Part shown: piece after piece, positions 45,727-56,478 of the stretch
Numbering within the stretch: position 1 is the first letter of the stretch
How the letters are laid out: every line of letters begins with the position of its first letter
NCBI RefSeq assembly: GCF_020906515.1
Contig: NC_085851.1
Coordinates: 1,302,001 to 1,366,000, forward strand
Direction: 5' to 3'
DNA: 64,000 nucleotides
Source: Vanrija pseudolonga
Taxonomy: Eukaryota; Basidiomycota; Tremellomycetes; Trichosporonales; Trichosporonaceae
Position numbers and translations under genes: made by a program
The notes under the pieces: model-generated
What the model saw: the letters and a program-made list of their open reading frames with translations, nothing else
The model's database searches: none
Told to the model about the DNA's origin: nothing

Positions 45727-46811
45727 ATGGACTCTATCGTCAACTTTGCCTCGCAGCAGCGTACGTCTACACCGTAGTGCGACAGCTCACATCCTTAGTC
45801 TCCGGCCAGGGCCAGCAGCAGAACAACGGCCAGCAGCAGCAGGAGGGCCAGCAGCAGCAGCAGCAGCAGGGTGGCAACGGTGGCGGCCGTGAGTGATGAT
45901 GGCGAGACATGGTCCATGTCTCATCACTGACACCTCAGTCAACATCGGCGCCCTTGCCGGTCTCGCCGGTAGCGCCCTCGGCGGCGGTGGTGGCCAGCAG
46001 CAGCAGGGTGGTGGCGGCCGTGAGTGTCGCATGATAGCACCTTCCTCCAGCCAACGCTAACAATTAGTCAACGCTGGTGCTCTCGCCGGCCTTGCCGCTG
46101 GTGCCCTCGGCGGCGGCGGTGGCGGCGGTGGTGGCTGTAAGTACATGCATGCTCTGTCGACGACCTCGCCACTCACACTCCACTCCAGTCAACCTCGGCT
46201 CGCTCATCTCGGGTGCCAACCAGCAGCACGGCAACGGTGATGCCCTCTCGGGCATGATCGGCACCGCTCTCGGCAAGGCTCAGAACGTCGGCCCCGACGC
46301 CCAGATCAACGAGCAGGCCGTCCAGAAGGACCACGACCAGGCCTACAACCAGGGCAACGCCGCCGGCCTCTCGGCCTCGGCCATGGGCTCGGCCGCCGCT
46401 ATCCAGGCCTTCAAGTCGTTCGCCTCGGGCGGCCAGCAGCAGCAGTCGGGCGGTGGCAGCATGATTGAGAAGCTCCTCGGCATGGCCATGTCGGAGGCTG
46501 CCAAGGTGAGTGACGGTGGCAGCATGAGCGGCACGCAGCTGCGGTGCGTCTCTGCGAGCACGCGCTAACCACCCCTGCAGCTCTTCGACAAGTCGGGCGG
46601 AGCCGCCAGCGGCAACAAGCAGGACGTCATGAACTCGGCCGGTGAGACCGTCATGAAGCTCCTTGTCCAGAACCAGATCCAGGGCGTGAGTGCAGCGCGT
46701 GGAGTAGGCCACCAGAGACCCTCAGCTGACGACTACAAGGCCCTCGGCGGTGGTGGTGGCGGCGGCGGTGCCGGCCAGCTCATCGGCCTCGCCTCCAAGT
46801 TCCTCAAGTAA
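45727..46811 (+). CDS. Beta-flanking-type protein (basidiomycete Gln/Gly-rich family)
   Basis: At least seven short exons. Exon 1 encodes MDSIVNFASQQ, then a Gln-rich exon, then three exons that start in the same phase and read LNIGALAGLAGSALGGGGG, LNAGALAGLAAGALGGGGG and FNLGSLISGAN. The conserved domain follows (DAQINEQAVQKDHDQAYNQG, MIEKLLGMAMSEAAKLFDKS, KQDVMNSAGETVMKLLVQNQ), ending LIGLASKFLK. This matches basidiomycete proteins called beta-flanking protein after the gene beside the A mating-type locus in Coprinopsis. Function is unknown; hydrophobic helices and Gln/Gly runs suggest self-association. No homeodomain mating-type gene lies next to it here. The last acceptor (after GTGAGTGCAG near 46686) is uncertain. 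Confidence 0.75.
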
Positions 46812-47149
46812 GAGGGAACGCCACGGACGAGACACGAACCCGCACACGTACAGACACGACACGTAGTTAGGCATGAAACTAATAGGGTTGGTTGCGGGGC
46901 GGGTGGTGGGGGTGGCGCTGGGTCTGGGCGGCGGGTCGGGGTACTGATAAGATGACGCTCGGTGCGGTTAAAGGGTGGACGAGCTGACACGAGCGCTCGG
47001 GAAGCTAACCTGTGCGTCGTTGCGGCTCAACACGCGACTTTGACGCTTCGTCGGGCGGGCGTCACACGTTACGTAGGACGCGATGCTGTCGTTGCCATTA
47101 ACCTGCATCTTTGAATCTTCTACCTCTCCCTCTACGCCGCTCACACCCC

Positions 47150-47672
47150 CTAGTCCAGCTTGAGCCACCACAGCTGGCCGGTATACCCGCCGTCGCGCTG
47201 CGAGTCGATCTGCAGGAGGGTGCGGTTGCCCTCGCGATGGACAGTGTAGTTGCGGATCTGCTTGGTGCCCACCCAGCGGGGCACGTTGGCGGCGATGAGG
47301 GGGCCGTGGATGAGCTGGCCGCGCGTCTTGGACGCCGGGAACGCGTTCGAGATGGACAGGTGGCCCGCGTACCCGATCGAGTGCTTGCCCGCCAGCGCCC
47401 AGTCGTGGTCCGACTGGTCGTCGGTGAACGGAAAGGTCAGGTTCATCGGCCGGAACTCGGGCTCGGTCGCGCTGATGGTCGCGCTCATGAACCCGCTTTT
47501 CGTGTACATGAGCAGGCCAACCGGCGCGGCGCCGTACGCGCGGTCGGGGATCGGCTCGCCGTTGTGCTGCCTGCGGTGTGAGCGCCGCACACATACCACA
47601 CACTCACGACGTCGTGTTGAGGAGCGAGTAGACGCCCGCCAGAGCCGAGAGGATGGGGCTGCACTTGACCAT
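47150..47672 (-). CDS. Lipocalin-like domain protein
   Basis: Two exons around a 40-nt-class intron (GTGAGT...CCGCAG, near 47568-47606) give about 160 residues starting MVKCSPILSALAGVYSLLNT. The chain resembles the fungal/bacterial Lipocalin_5 family: opening strand GVYSLLNTTS, YGAAPVGLLMYTKSGFMSAT, a middle HSIGYAGHLSISNAF, PRWVGTKQIRNYTVHREGNR, and a final strand QIDSQRDGGYTGQLWWLKLD. Such small barrels may bind hydrophobic ligands; some sit beside polyketide pathways, but no such pathway is visible here. No signal peptide is clear. It is convergent with the beta-flanking-type gene. Confidence 0.8.
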
Positions 47673-49034
47673 TGTGTCGTCGTTGTGTCTGGGGAAGAAG
47701 AGGTCGCCCCGAGTGCCGACCCCGCACTGATAAGGGTGTCGCGCACAGACAGACGCGACCTCAACACAGCGGCTCAGCGGATAGATGTGCCAGATGTGCC
47801 AGAAGTGCCGGACAACCGCGCCAAGACACAGCTGAACAGTGGGGCTCCTGCCACATCTCGCTTGGGCAGTGCCTGGCGGAGTGGGGTGGGTCGTGCTCGC
47901 TCACTCACTCGGCCCTCTCGGAGGGAGGCCCGCGCCGCTGCCGCACACACGCCGATGCCGCTATGCAGGGAGCTAAGCTCAGCAGCTTCGGTTACGAGCG
48001 TTGGTTGCCGCGGCGTGGGGGCGCCAAGGCCGTAGCAGTACGGCGGCGCGGACGATGGGCGGAGGCTGGCCAGACGTGCTGGGCACTGGGCCCACTGTGA
48101 GCCTCTACGCCCGTAGAAAGCCGCTGATGCCCAGAGGGTGGGCGACGCCCCGCTCAACTCAGTGCGGCCTTTGTCATCATGCCAAGTGTGTCTGCGTGCG
48201 CTGGGGATGTTGCGGAAGTGTCTAACGCCGCGCGGGGCGCCGACTTGACGAGGAGGACGGGGTTGTCGTGTCGTGTCTGGGGCAGCGGGTACAGGTAGAG
48301 AGTGTGCGGGAGGAAGAAGAGCGTCGCTCGCTCGCTCGCTCGTCCTCGCTCTGGCTGGACTGGGAGCTCACTGGTCGCTGTACCGCGTCCGGGTCGAGCG
48401 TTCAGTGAGCCGGGCTCAGCGGCTCTCTGCGCCTGTCTCAGCCATCCCAGCAAGCGGCTCTCGCCAGCGGCAGCATGCGGCACCATGACGTCCTTCGTGC
48501 TACGTACGATAGCGCGAGGCTAGCCGGACGAGCTCCACAATCACTGATTGCCATTGGAAGTGAGTGCCAGCCTAGATATTAATCCCTAGGAACTGGGCCG
48601 CGGCCGCGCCGGCGCGCACGACGTCCTCCTCACACACTTCACTGCCCACGCCGTCCTCATCACGCACTGCCCACTCACAGCGCCCGCCTGCTCACTTCGG
48701 GCTCGTCGGCCGGCCGCAGCTGTACGTACGCTTCTTTGGGGCCTGTTAGAGTTTGGTTTAATCTGTGCCGCCTGCCGCCTCTTCACGTCAGGGGGTGAGG
48801 TGAGGTGAGGTGGAGCAGTCGGTTCGAGGCGGGTGGCAGCGGTTGAACTGCCGGCGCGCTTGACGTCATGGCGTCTGGCGCAGTGTCACGCGACCATGCG
48901 TACACACGTTTGTCAAGTGTGGGTCAGTTGAGGACCACGCCCGCGCCGACGCAGGACCACGCCCGCGCCGACGCTGCGCGCGGACGCTGGCACTGCTCGT
49001 GAATCCTATTATGCTGCATCTAACAATGTACTAC
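47673..49034. other. Intergenic region between lipocalin-like gene and ferroxidase
   Basis: 1.36 kb with small repeats: a GCTCGCTCGCTC run near 48326, GGTGAGGTGAGGTGAGGTGG near 48795, and a 22-bp direct duplication at 48931-48974. No convincing gene. Confidence 0.45.
48931..48974. repeat. Tandem duplication of a 22-bp unit
   Basis: The unit AGGACCACGCCCGCGCCGAC plus GC occurs twice back to back, downstream of the ferroxidase gene. Confidence 0.8.
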
Positions 49035-51294
49035 CTACTCGGTGCGGCTACCGGTGAGCTTCTTCCACAGAGGCTTCTTGTGCTGCTTGGCCTCGACGTG
49101 GCGGCGGACCTCCTCCTCAATCTCCTCCTCGTTGAGCTCGCCCGTGCCGTACCAGACAACCGTGAGGAAGCCAATGATGGCAGTCAGGATGCAGCCGGCC
49201 ATGGCGCCAATGGCCTTGGGAGTCCAGTTCATCTTGAGCGGGAAGGGGCCCCATGGCTGGCCCTTGAAGTCGGTGGTCGAGTTGAGGCCGACAACGTTGC
49301 CGCTCGTGGCCTGCTTGAAGAACTTGCAGTGGTCGTACATCTGCTGAGGGACCGTGAGGGTCTTCTGCATGACGTCGGGTGCCTCGATAAAGACGACGGC
49401 AAGACCAGACGTCAAGTGCCAGTCAATGTGGCAGTGGAAGAACCACGCGCCTGGGTTGTCGGCAATGAAGCGGAGGACGACCATGCCTCCAGGAGGAATG
49501 GTGATCGTGTCGCGGTGAATGGGGTTCTTCTGGTCGTCGACAATCTGGGGGTTGATGACCGGGTCGTCCGAGGTCACGTCAAACGACTTCTCAATGACCT
49601 GGAAAGTGTGGCCGTGGAGATGGAACGGGTGGTGTCCAGAGTCCCAGTTGTGCACCTTGAGCTCGACAACGTCGCCGTGCTTGAGAGGGATGGCGTTCGT
49701 CTGGGCGCCGTAGACCTGGTGCTGGGTCGCGTCCTCGCCCATGCTCAGCGCCGAGAAGATGGTGGGGACCTTGGGCGACTGGAAGGTCGAGTTCTGGAAG
49801 CCGTCGTCGAGCGACCACGACGCGCGGTTGGTGCCGTCGTCAAACGTGTCGAAAACGGCGTGAAGGGTGAACTGGACGTCGGGCTGGAACGACGCCTGCT
49901 GGATCATGGGGTGCATGTCCGTCTCGTTGATCATGGCCCAGCTCTCGTAGATGACGGGCTTGGGCGCCTCATTGGCCGAGTTGTAGACAATCTGGACAGT
50001 GTTGTTGAGGACGAGGTCATCGGGAACCTTGTCGTACATCTCCGGGTCCTGCATGAACATCATGGCGTAGTTCTTGTCGGTCTGGTTCTTGGCCGTGACG
50101 AGGATCGAGTAGCGCTGAGCGGCCGAGATGGCAATCGTGTCGATGGGGTAAGGAACAATCTCGGTACCGTCAATCTCGATGATCTGCATGTCGTGGTCCT
50201 CGATGCCGAAGTGGAACATGGTGAGCGCAGTCATGGCAATGACACGGATGCGGTACGTCTTTCCGGGCTCAAACGTGATGGTCGCGTTGTCATTGTTTCC
50301 GACACCGCTCGAGATCTCCTGGTTGGTGTGCAGGTACTTGCCGTCCTTGGCAATGTAGATGAGAGCAGACTCGGGCACAGGCTCGGCACCGGTGGGGTTC
50401 CTCCAGTTCAAGAACTCGTTCTTGACCATGTCGTCGTGCTGGCGGTGGTACCAGTCGGACGCAATGATAACATACTCGTCGTCCCAGGTGACATTATCCG
50501 TTCGTCCAGTGCCGTTGGCGGGGAGGATGATGTTGGCTGGGGCGTGTGAGTGGGTGGACGAGCCGGAAGATGAGGTGCAACTTACGAGCACGGAGACCAT
50601 CGACGTACTGGCCCGAGTAGTGGCCGTGGATCCAGTATGTTCCCTGCTGTGGCGGGGGTCAGCCGGCGTGCTCCGTCGGCCGCAGGTGCAACTCACGTTG
50701 TGGACAGTGTCGATCTCGTAGTCGAGTGTGTAGCCGTTGGGGATACCACACTGGGTGATGCCGACGGCTCCGTCGTAGTAGTTGGTGCCGTTGAAGATCA
50801 TGCCGTGCGCGTGCAGCGCGGTCGGGATCGAGTCGACGCCGAGGCCGTTGGTGGCATGGACAATGATCTTGTCACCGTGGTTCGACCAGAGCGGGGGTGG
50901 GCTGCGATGATGTCAGTATGGGTGTGTGGCTGCGAGGTCACATGGGGACGACGGGCGATGGCTGAGATTTCGGCCGGTGGTTGGCGAGGTGTGTGCCAAA
51001 TTGGTCACCTCGTTGCGGATTCGAAGAGGCATATCCCGGGCGAGGTAGGGAGAGGGGTAGCAGCGCGCGGCAGTACTCACGGCCACGAGCCATTAACACC
51101 AATGACACGGCGGGGGAAGAGCTGCGATGGGAGTCAGCAACGTGCCCAGTCAAACCAACCCCAGGCCATCGATGACCACTCACGCCGTCGGGGTTGACAT
51201 TGTCAACGTAGGTGATGTTCCACCAGTGCTCGATGACGGCGGCCTGGGCGAGGCCGACGAGGGGCAAGGCCGCGAGGAGAGCCTTTGCGACCAT
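49035..51294 (-). CDS. FET3: Fet3-type multicopper ferroxidase
   Basis: Minus-strand gene of about 640 residues with introns confined to the 5' third. A signal peptide (MVAKALLAALPLVGLAQAAV) leads to three cupredoxin domains. All copper motifs are present: HAHGM and YWIHGHYSGQYVDG in domain 1, HHPFHLHGHTFQV and the type 1/3 site HCHIDWHLTSGLAVVFIEAP in domain 3. After about 560 extracellular residues there is one membrane segment (IGAMAGCILTAIIGFLTVVW) and an acidic then basic cytosolic tail. This topology (outside oxidase, single C-terminal anchor) is that of Fet3/Cfo ferroxidases, which oxidise Fe2+ and pass Fe3+ to the permease Ftr1. No FTR1 gene is adjacent in this window. The promoter carries two iron-GATA consensus sites. 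Laccase-like activity on phenols is an alternative. Confidence 0.9.
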
Positions 51295-51523
51295 TGTGAC
51301 TCGTCAAGTTCGTTAAGAAGAGAGTAAAAGAGTCAAGAGCCAAGAGGTCGACGAGGACGCGAATAGGGTGGTGCCAAGTCTTGAGATCGACCACGGGTTT
51401 TAAAGGCGCCGGGCAGTGTGTCGAGGCGAGTCAAGAAAAGCCGCAGTTGTGAGGGGACGGGAGGAAGAAGAAGGGAAACGGCGGCGGGCTTGGTCGGGTT
51501 AAAGGCCTCGCTGCTGCGCAATT

Positions 51524-51532
51524 ATCTGATAA
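51524..51532. promoter_or_regulatory. Iron-GATA consensus site ATCTGATAA, proximal
   Basis: Exact match to the published consensus ATCWGATAA for fungal iron-responsive GATA factors (SreA/Sre1/Urbs1/Cir1 type). It lies about 230 bp upstream of the ferroxidase start codon. Binding is inferred. Confidence 0.6.
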
Positions 51533-51769
51533 CACCACTGTGTGTGCGTGCAGGGGGGCAAGGGGAGCTTTGCTGCGAAGGGGCAGAGGGGTAGTTTTTT
51601 TTCGTGGTTCGGCCAGGTTCGCACCCTTTGTGTCGTCGAGTCTTGGCGTCGTGGGGGAGCAAGTTGCAGTCTGTTGTCGGGTTGGCTTGTCCGAATGGTT
51701 TAGAGAGGGAGAGGGGGCAAGTGCAGTTTTGAACGCCGGACCAGTGGCTTTTTGACATTCCTCCCGTCT

Positions 51770-51778
51770 ATCTGATAA
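51770..51778. promoter_or_regulatory. Iron-GATA consensus site ATCTGATAA, distal
   Basis: A second exact copy on the same strand, about 476 bp upstream of the ferroxidase start. Two identical 9-mers within 250 bp are unlikely by chance in GC-rich DNA. Confidence 0.6.
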
Positions 51779-52663
51779 ATTCGGCCAGACTCGCCCGACA
51801 AGCCGCAAGTTGGGCTGCGTTTCTTCGGGTCATGGTGCCGTCACAAACAGTGCTTTCTGCTGAGCTGCTGCTTCTGCTTCTGCATGGGCCTGCACCGACT
51901 CCAACTTGTGACTCCCACACATAGTCTACTAACCGCGCGACACCACACTGTCACTATGCGCTTGTGCATGCAGCTGCTGCTGGTGCACTGCCGCTGCTGC
52001 TCTCCAATCGGCGGCGGCCATTTCCCCGCAAATACACACCAGCCGTTGCGCTCCACAACTCTACCTACCCGCGTCAGTTTCCGTCTACCGCAACTCTGAC
52101 GCAACGACAAAAGACCACGCTTGGCCTATTCCTATTCTGGTACCATTGCGCTTGGCCAGCACGCCTGCCAAAGTAGCAAGGTGTGTCCACGTGAAGGTGA
52201 CAAGAACCGAGGTTTCTGCGCCTCTCGATTGGCCTGTGCTCTACCCCGCCCGAAGCCACAGTGCAAGGTTGCGAGAGGTCGCGGAGAGGCACCGAGCGAA
52301 CTGGCGCTGGCCAGTGATGTAATGCGACGGCGCGGGGAGCATTTCAGCTCCACACAGGTCCTTGCAGGTTCCAGACTCGAGCTAGTGGTCGGCCGGCCGA
52401 CTGACTTGATTCGGCATCATGATTGGCTCTAGCGGGGGATGGTTTCAAGGACTCGAGGACAAGTGTGGGCGAGATCTTGCAGGGACGAAGTGCAAGCGAA
52501 TGGCCCTGGCTGGCTGCTGAGGCTGAGGCTGAAGCGACGGAGCAAGCCGAGCGAGGCGGCGGCGGCTGCAGCAGCGCAGCAGCGGTGTCTAACAATATGT
52601 CAACAAAAAGCTCGTCTGCACTCCGGGCTTAACTAGGCCTCCTGCATAACAGCCACCCTCCAT

Positions 52664-52690
52664 CACGTGGGTGCACGTGACTGTCACGTG
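52664..52690. promoter_or_regulatory. Array of three CACGTG E-boxes
   Basis: CACGTG at 52664-52669, 52674-52679 and 52685-52690, so spaced 10 and 11 bp, on one face of the helix. CACGTG is the core of fungal bHLH factors (Cbf1, Pho4, Sre1-like). It lies about 490 bp upstream of the MFS gene start. Confidence 0.6.
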
Positions 52691-53181
52691 TCCCGGCCGA
52701 CCCGGTCCCCGGCCGGCAACCGGCCGAGGCAATCTCCGCCCACAACTCACCCGCCGTCCTGCCGTCTTGCCGAGATTGACATTATAGCGCCTAATCAGTC
52801 GACACTAATGCCCCGCAGCCCCGCATTACAAAAGCCTCCTCGACCATTAGGCCCGAATCGAGTCAACAGCCCTCGCACCAGACCGACATCGCGCTCAGCC
52901 GATCCGCTCTCCCGCCACCAATGTCGCACATTAAACCCACTCAAACGGCTCCTTGGCTCGAAACGATGGCGGAGTGGGTGCAGAAAGCAGAAAGCAACGT
53001 CCCACGCGCATCACATGTCTTGCGTGCTTCTTGTTGCTTGCATTACTCACCTGTCGGAACCACAGCGACACTGATCTCTTCCGGCCAGATATCCGGCTGA
53101 TATAACAAGGCAAGGCGGCTGGCCGAGTCCAGGACCAGCAGCCCTCCACCCAAAACAAAAAACCAAAACCCACCATTCACA

Positions 53182-55391
53182 ATGTCGCGCGACGTCACAC
53201 ACCTACCACCATCAACAACAGACCCCGAGACGGCCTCTACAAATGTCGGCGACGGCGACGGCAGCAGCGGCGCGTCGACCTCCAAGCTCGAGGACAGGCA
53301 GCGCCCCTCCCAGTCTACGCTCGCCGGCCCCTCCTTACCCGAGGGCTGCGCCTACGGCACCCTCGCCAAGGTCGACGGCGACGGCAAGGAGGCCGAGACG
53401 GTCATCTGGGTCGAGTTTGCACCGGGGAGCAGGGACAACCCATTCTTCTTCTCAAAGTGGCGCAAGGTGTCCATCACGGCTTGTGCCACCTTCTTCACGT
53501 TCATGACTGGTGAGTAGAGGGGCGTGGGGCTTGGGAAGGGCGGGCGGGGCGGGGGCGGAGCGGCGGCAACGACGAGCCCAACTGACCTCGCAGCGTACAC
53601 CACCACGGCCTACTCAATCTCGGAGGAGTCAATGTGTCGCGACCTGGGGTGCAACAATCTGCAGTTCGCCTCCGGCATCGCGCTCTACGCCTGGGGGTTC
53701 GGCATCGCACCGCTGATGCTCGCGCCGCTGTCTGAGGAGTTTGGCCGCAGGTGGACGTACGCGACCGCGTGCTTCCTCTTCTTCATCCTGCACCTCATGA
53801 TGTCGCTGTAAGTGGCACGGCCACGGGCTGGCGTCAGGCAGCTGACACGCACAGTGCCAAGAACATGGCGACGGTCCTCATCGCGCGCTTCATCATCGGC
53901 TGTGCTGGCTCAGTCGGCGCCACACTCGTCGGCGGTACCATCTCGGACATCTTCATCCCTGCGCACCGCGGCCTCCCAATGGCCATGTTCGGCTTCTGCG
54001 CCGTCTTCGGCACGGGCTTTGGCGCGGTCACCATGGCGTGGGTCGAGGTCGAGCAGCACTTGGGCTGGCGGTGGATCCAGTGGATCCAGTTCAGTGAGTA
54101 GTGCCCACGGGCCGGGCTGGAGGCGGCGAGCAGAGCTAACACCCCAGTCATTCTCGGCGCCTTCTTTCCCGTCTGCCTGGTCGTCATGCGCGAGACGCGC
54201 GCGACCGTCATCCTGCGCCGACGAGCCGCCAAGCTGCGCAAGGAGCGCGGCCTGTCCGACGGCGGACGATATCTCGCCCGCGCCGAGATCGACAAGGTCA
54301 AGTTCGTCACGGCGATGGGGCAGAGCATGACCCGCCCGCTCGTGTTTCTGGCGACAGAGCCCATCGTGACCTTCTTCTCGCTGTGGATCGCGCTCGGCTG
54401 GGGCGTGTTCTACACGCAGATCGCGGGCATCCCTTACACCTACCGCAAGCTGCACGGCTTCAGCACCACGCAGGTTGGCCTCGTCTACCTGTGTATCTGT
54501 ATCGGTGCGATCATCGGCTTTGCAGGCAACTTTATCCAAGAGGCAATCTACCGCAAGCGCGCGGCCAAGCGCGGCGTCGAGGCACGGCTCTACGCCCCGA
54601 TGGTGTGCGGCGTGCTATTCGCCGTCGGTTGCTACATCAACGGCTTCACCTCCATCCCCAGCGTGCACTGGATCGCCCCATGCATCGGACTGACCTGCGT
54701 CCTTGGTGAGTGTGGCGAAAAGGAACACGTGGAAGTGGCGCGAGGAGGCCCGTGCGGCCGCCACACACGCGCCACACCGGGTGACCTCGGACAACCTCGA
54801 CCTCCCCTCCTCTTTGTCTACCTCTTCTGCCTCTTCTAACACTCGCATTTAGCTGCAATTCTGATCATCTACATAACTTCATTTACCTACCTCTCTGAGT
54901 GTTACGGCGTCTACGCCTCGTCCGCGATCGCGGGGCAGAGCTTTGCGCGCAATGTCATGGGCGGCGCCTTTAGTTTTTTAACCGCTCCCGTCAGTCTACC
55001 CACGTCAGCAGGGCCTGTGCGCCTCGCTTGGCGCCGACCCTCGCCCCCTTCGTCGTGCGCCGCTGACACACTGCAGATGTTCAACCGGCTCACGGTACGC
55101 TGGTCGCTGGTCATGATGGGCGGGTTCGCGACGCTGCTTGCGGCCGTCCCGTTCGTGGCGTTTGTGTGGGGCCCGCAGATCCGCGCGCGCTCGCGATACT
55201 CCAAGATGCTCATGGCGCAGGAGCGCGAGCAGCTCGACAAGGAGCGGCGCGCGAGGGTGTCCCGCGGGCTCGACGTGCACGACGCCGAGGACCTCGAGGG
55301 GGACGCGAACGAGCGCGGCGAGCACGAGCTCGACGAGGGCCAGGCCAACGCGCTGCATCTCGTGCCGTCGGTCGCGGAGAAGATTGTCTAG
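53182..55391 (+). CDS. MFS drug/polyamine:proton antiporter (DHA1 type)
   Basis: Multi-exon gene starting MSRDVTHLPPSTTDPE with a polar N-terminal region of about 95 residues ending DNPFFFSKWRKVSITACATF, the usual lead-in of DHA1 antiporters. Motif A is visible in the loop after TM2 (LSEEFGRRWTYATAC) and motif C-like glycines in GFCAVFGTGFGAVTMAWVE. Twelve membrane segments can be traced, with a long central loop rich in Arg/Lys (RRRAAKLRKERGLSDGGRY). The end is an acidic cytosolic tail (GLDVHDAEDLEGDANERGEH). It probably exports xenobiotics or polyamines at the plasma membrane; the substrate is not readable. Introns fall after FTFMT, after MMSL, near WIQF, after CVLG and after SFLTAP. Confidence 0.9.
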
Positions 55392-55882
55392 GCGTATCCA
55401 GCAGCGTGTCCAGGCTGCTGCAGACCACTATAGAGATAGATCGGACATGTATCTGTACCACTGGGCGGGGGGAGGGAGGATGAGGGCAGCGGCTCTGGGT
55501 GTGCCACACTGGTGCCACATCTGCAAGGCCACAAGTGCCACGCTGTGTCAGTGTGCGCTGTCTGCGCGGTAGCCTGTGTTTTGGCGCGTTCAGACAGTGC
55601 AGTTCACACTCCCACCGATGCAGCTGTGCCACTGGCAGCATGTGAGTTGTGAGCGAGGCCAGCTGGGCCACACCCCCGTCCATGACAAGAGTCCCGCCAG
55701 TGCCACACCCGCCGCAATGAAATCTATGCTGCATCAATGTACTGCGTCGTGTCGTCGCCGTCACCGTCATCGCCTCAGTCCTGAGCGGCAGGGAGGAGCG
55801 GGGTACGCTCGTCGGCGGCGCTACCACCTTCTCGCTCGTCTCCCGCCCGCTCGGCGCGCTCGCTGCGCTCGCGCTCACCCCG

Positions 55883-56478
55883 TCAGACCTTCTTGCCCGC
55901 CTGGGCCTTTTTCCGTGCCTCGGCCGCAGACACCTTGGCAAAGAAGGCGCCGATGCCCGCCAGGCCGAGGAGGAGCAGCAGCGCGGGGCCGCGGGTCGCC
56001 CACTCGCGCGGGGGGAAGGCGGCGTGCAGGCCCGAGTCGGGGGAGACGAAGGGCTGGGTGTGGGTGTTAGCTGGCACGAGTAAGGCGAGTGCGGCGGGGC
56101 GCGGGACGACAGGAATGAGAGGGAGCGAGCATGCAGGCCGTCGTCGTGTCGAGCTCGCCGGCTCCCACGGGTTGCCAGCCATCTCTGCGGCGTGGATTTG
56201 CGCGGCGCCGGCCGCCATTGGGGCCGAGAGACGATCCACGCCGAGAGGAGCTCCGACGCCGGCGTGCCCGCCTCCATCCCCTCCATTCCTTCTTTGTCGT
56301 GCCGCCCCGCGCCGAGGTGTCGCGCCCCAACAACAACTCACGAGGAACAGCGCCCAGGTCGTGTAGTAGACAAACACAAAGGCAGCGACGCCGAGCATCG
56401 CCCCGCCGAGAAGCTTGTCCGAAGCGCCCTGCGACGTGAGCTTGTGCTGATAAACCGCCTCCTTCCAGCACCCACCAT
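55883..56478 (-). CDS. DPM2: Dolichol-phosphate mannosyltransferase regulatory subunit Dpm2
   Basis: Best model: exon 1 is only the ATG (56478-56476), then a 47-nt intron (56475-56429), then GASDKLLGGAMLGVAAFVFV. After YYTTWALFL a second intron of roughly 270 nt leads to PFVSPDSGLHAAFPPREWAT, a second membrane helix (GPALLLLLGLAGIGAFFAKV) and a Lys-rich end KKAQAGKKV. The two-helix hairpin with PF between helices and a basic tail is the Dpm2 pattern (about 85 residues). Dpm2 stabilises Dpm1 in the ER membrane; the complex makes dolichol-phosphate-mannose for N-glycans, O-mannose and GPI anchors, which the GPI-type protease in this window would need. An alternative start within LLGGAM would cut the first helix lead-in. 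Confidence 0.8.

Larger units (their letters stand above)
51295..53181. promoter_or_regulatory. Divergent 1.9-kb region between ferroxidase and MFS transporter
   Basis: Holds the two GATA sites and a cluster of CACGTG palindromes (listed separately), plus a lone CACGTG at 52188. CTGCTGCTTCTGC-type repeats occur at 51860. No supported gene; open frames of up to 135 codons lack native codon use. Confidence 0.5.

Noticed and set aside
48730-48840. Possible tRNA, from a GGTTCGAGGC T-loop-like string
   Set aside because: No matching acceptor, D-arm or anticodon stems could be folded around it.
48999-50549. 516-codon plus-strand frame over the ferroxidase
   Set aside because: Antisense shadow; all copper-binding motifs are on the minus strand.
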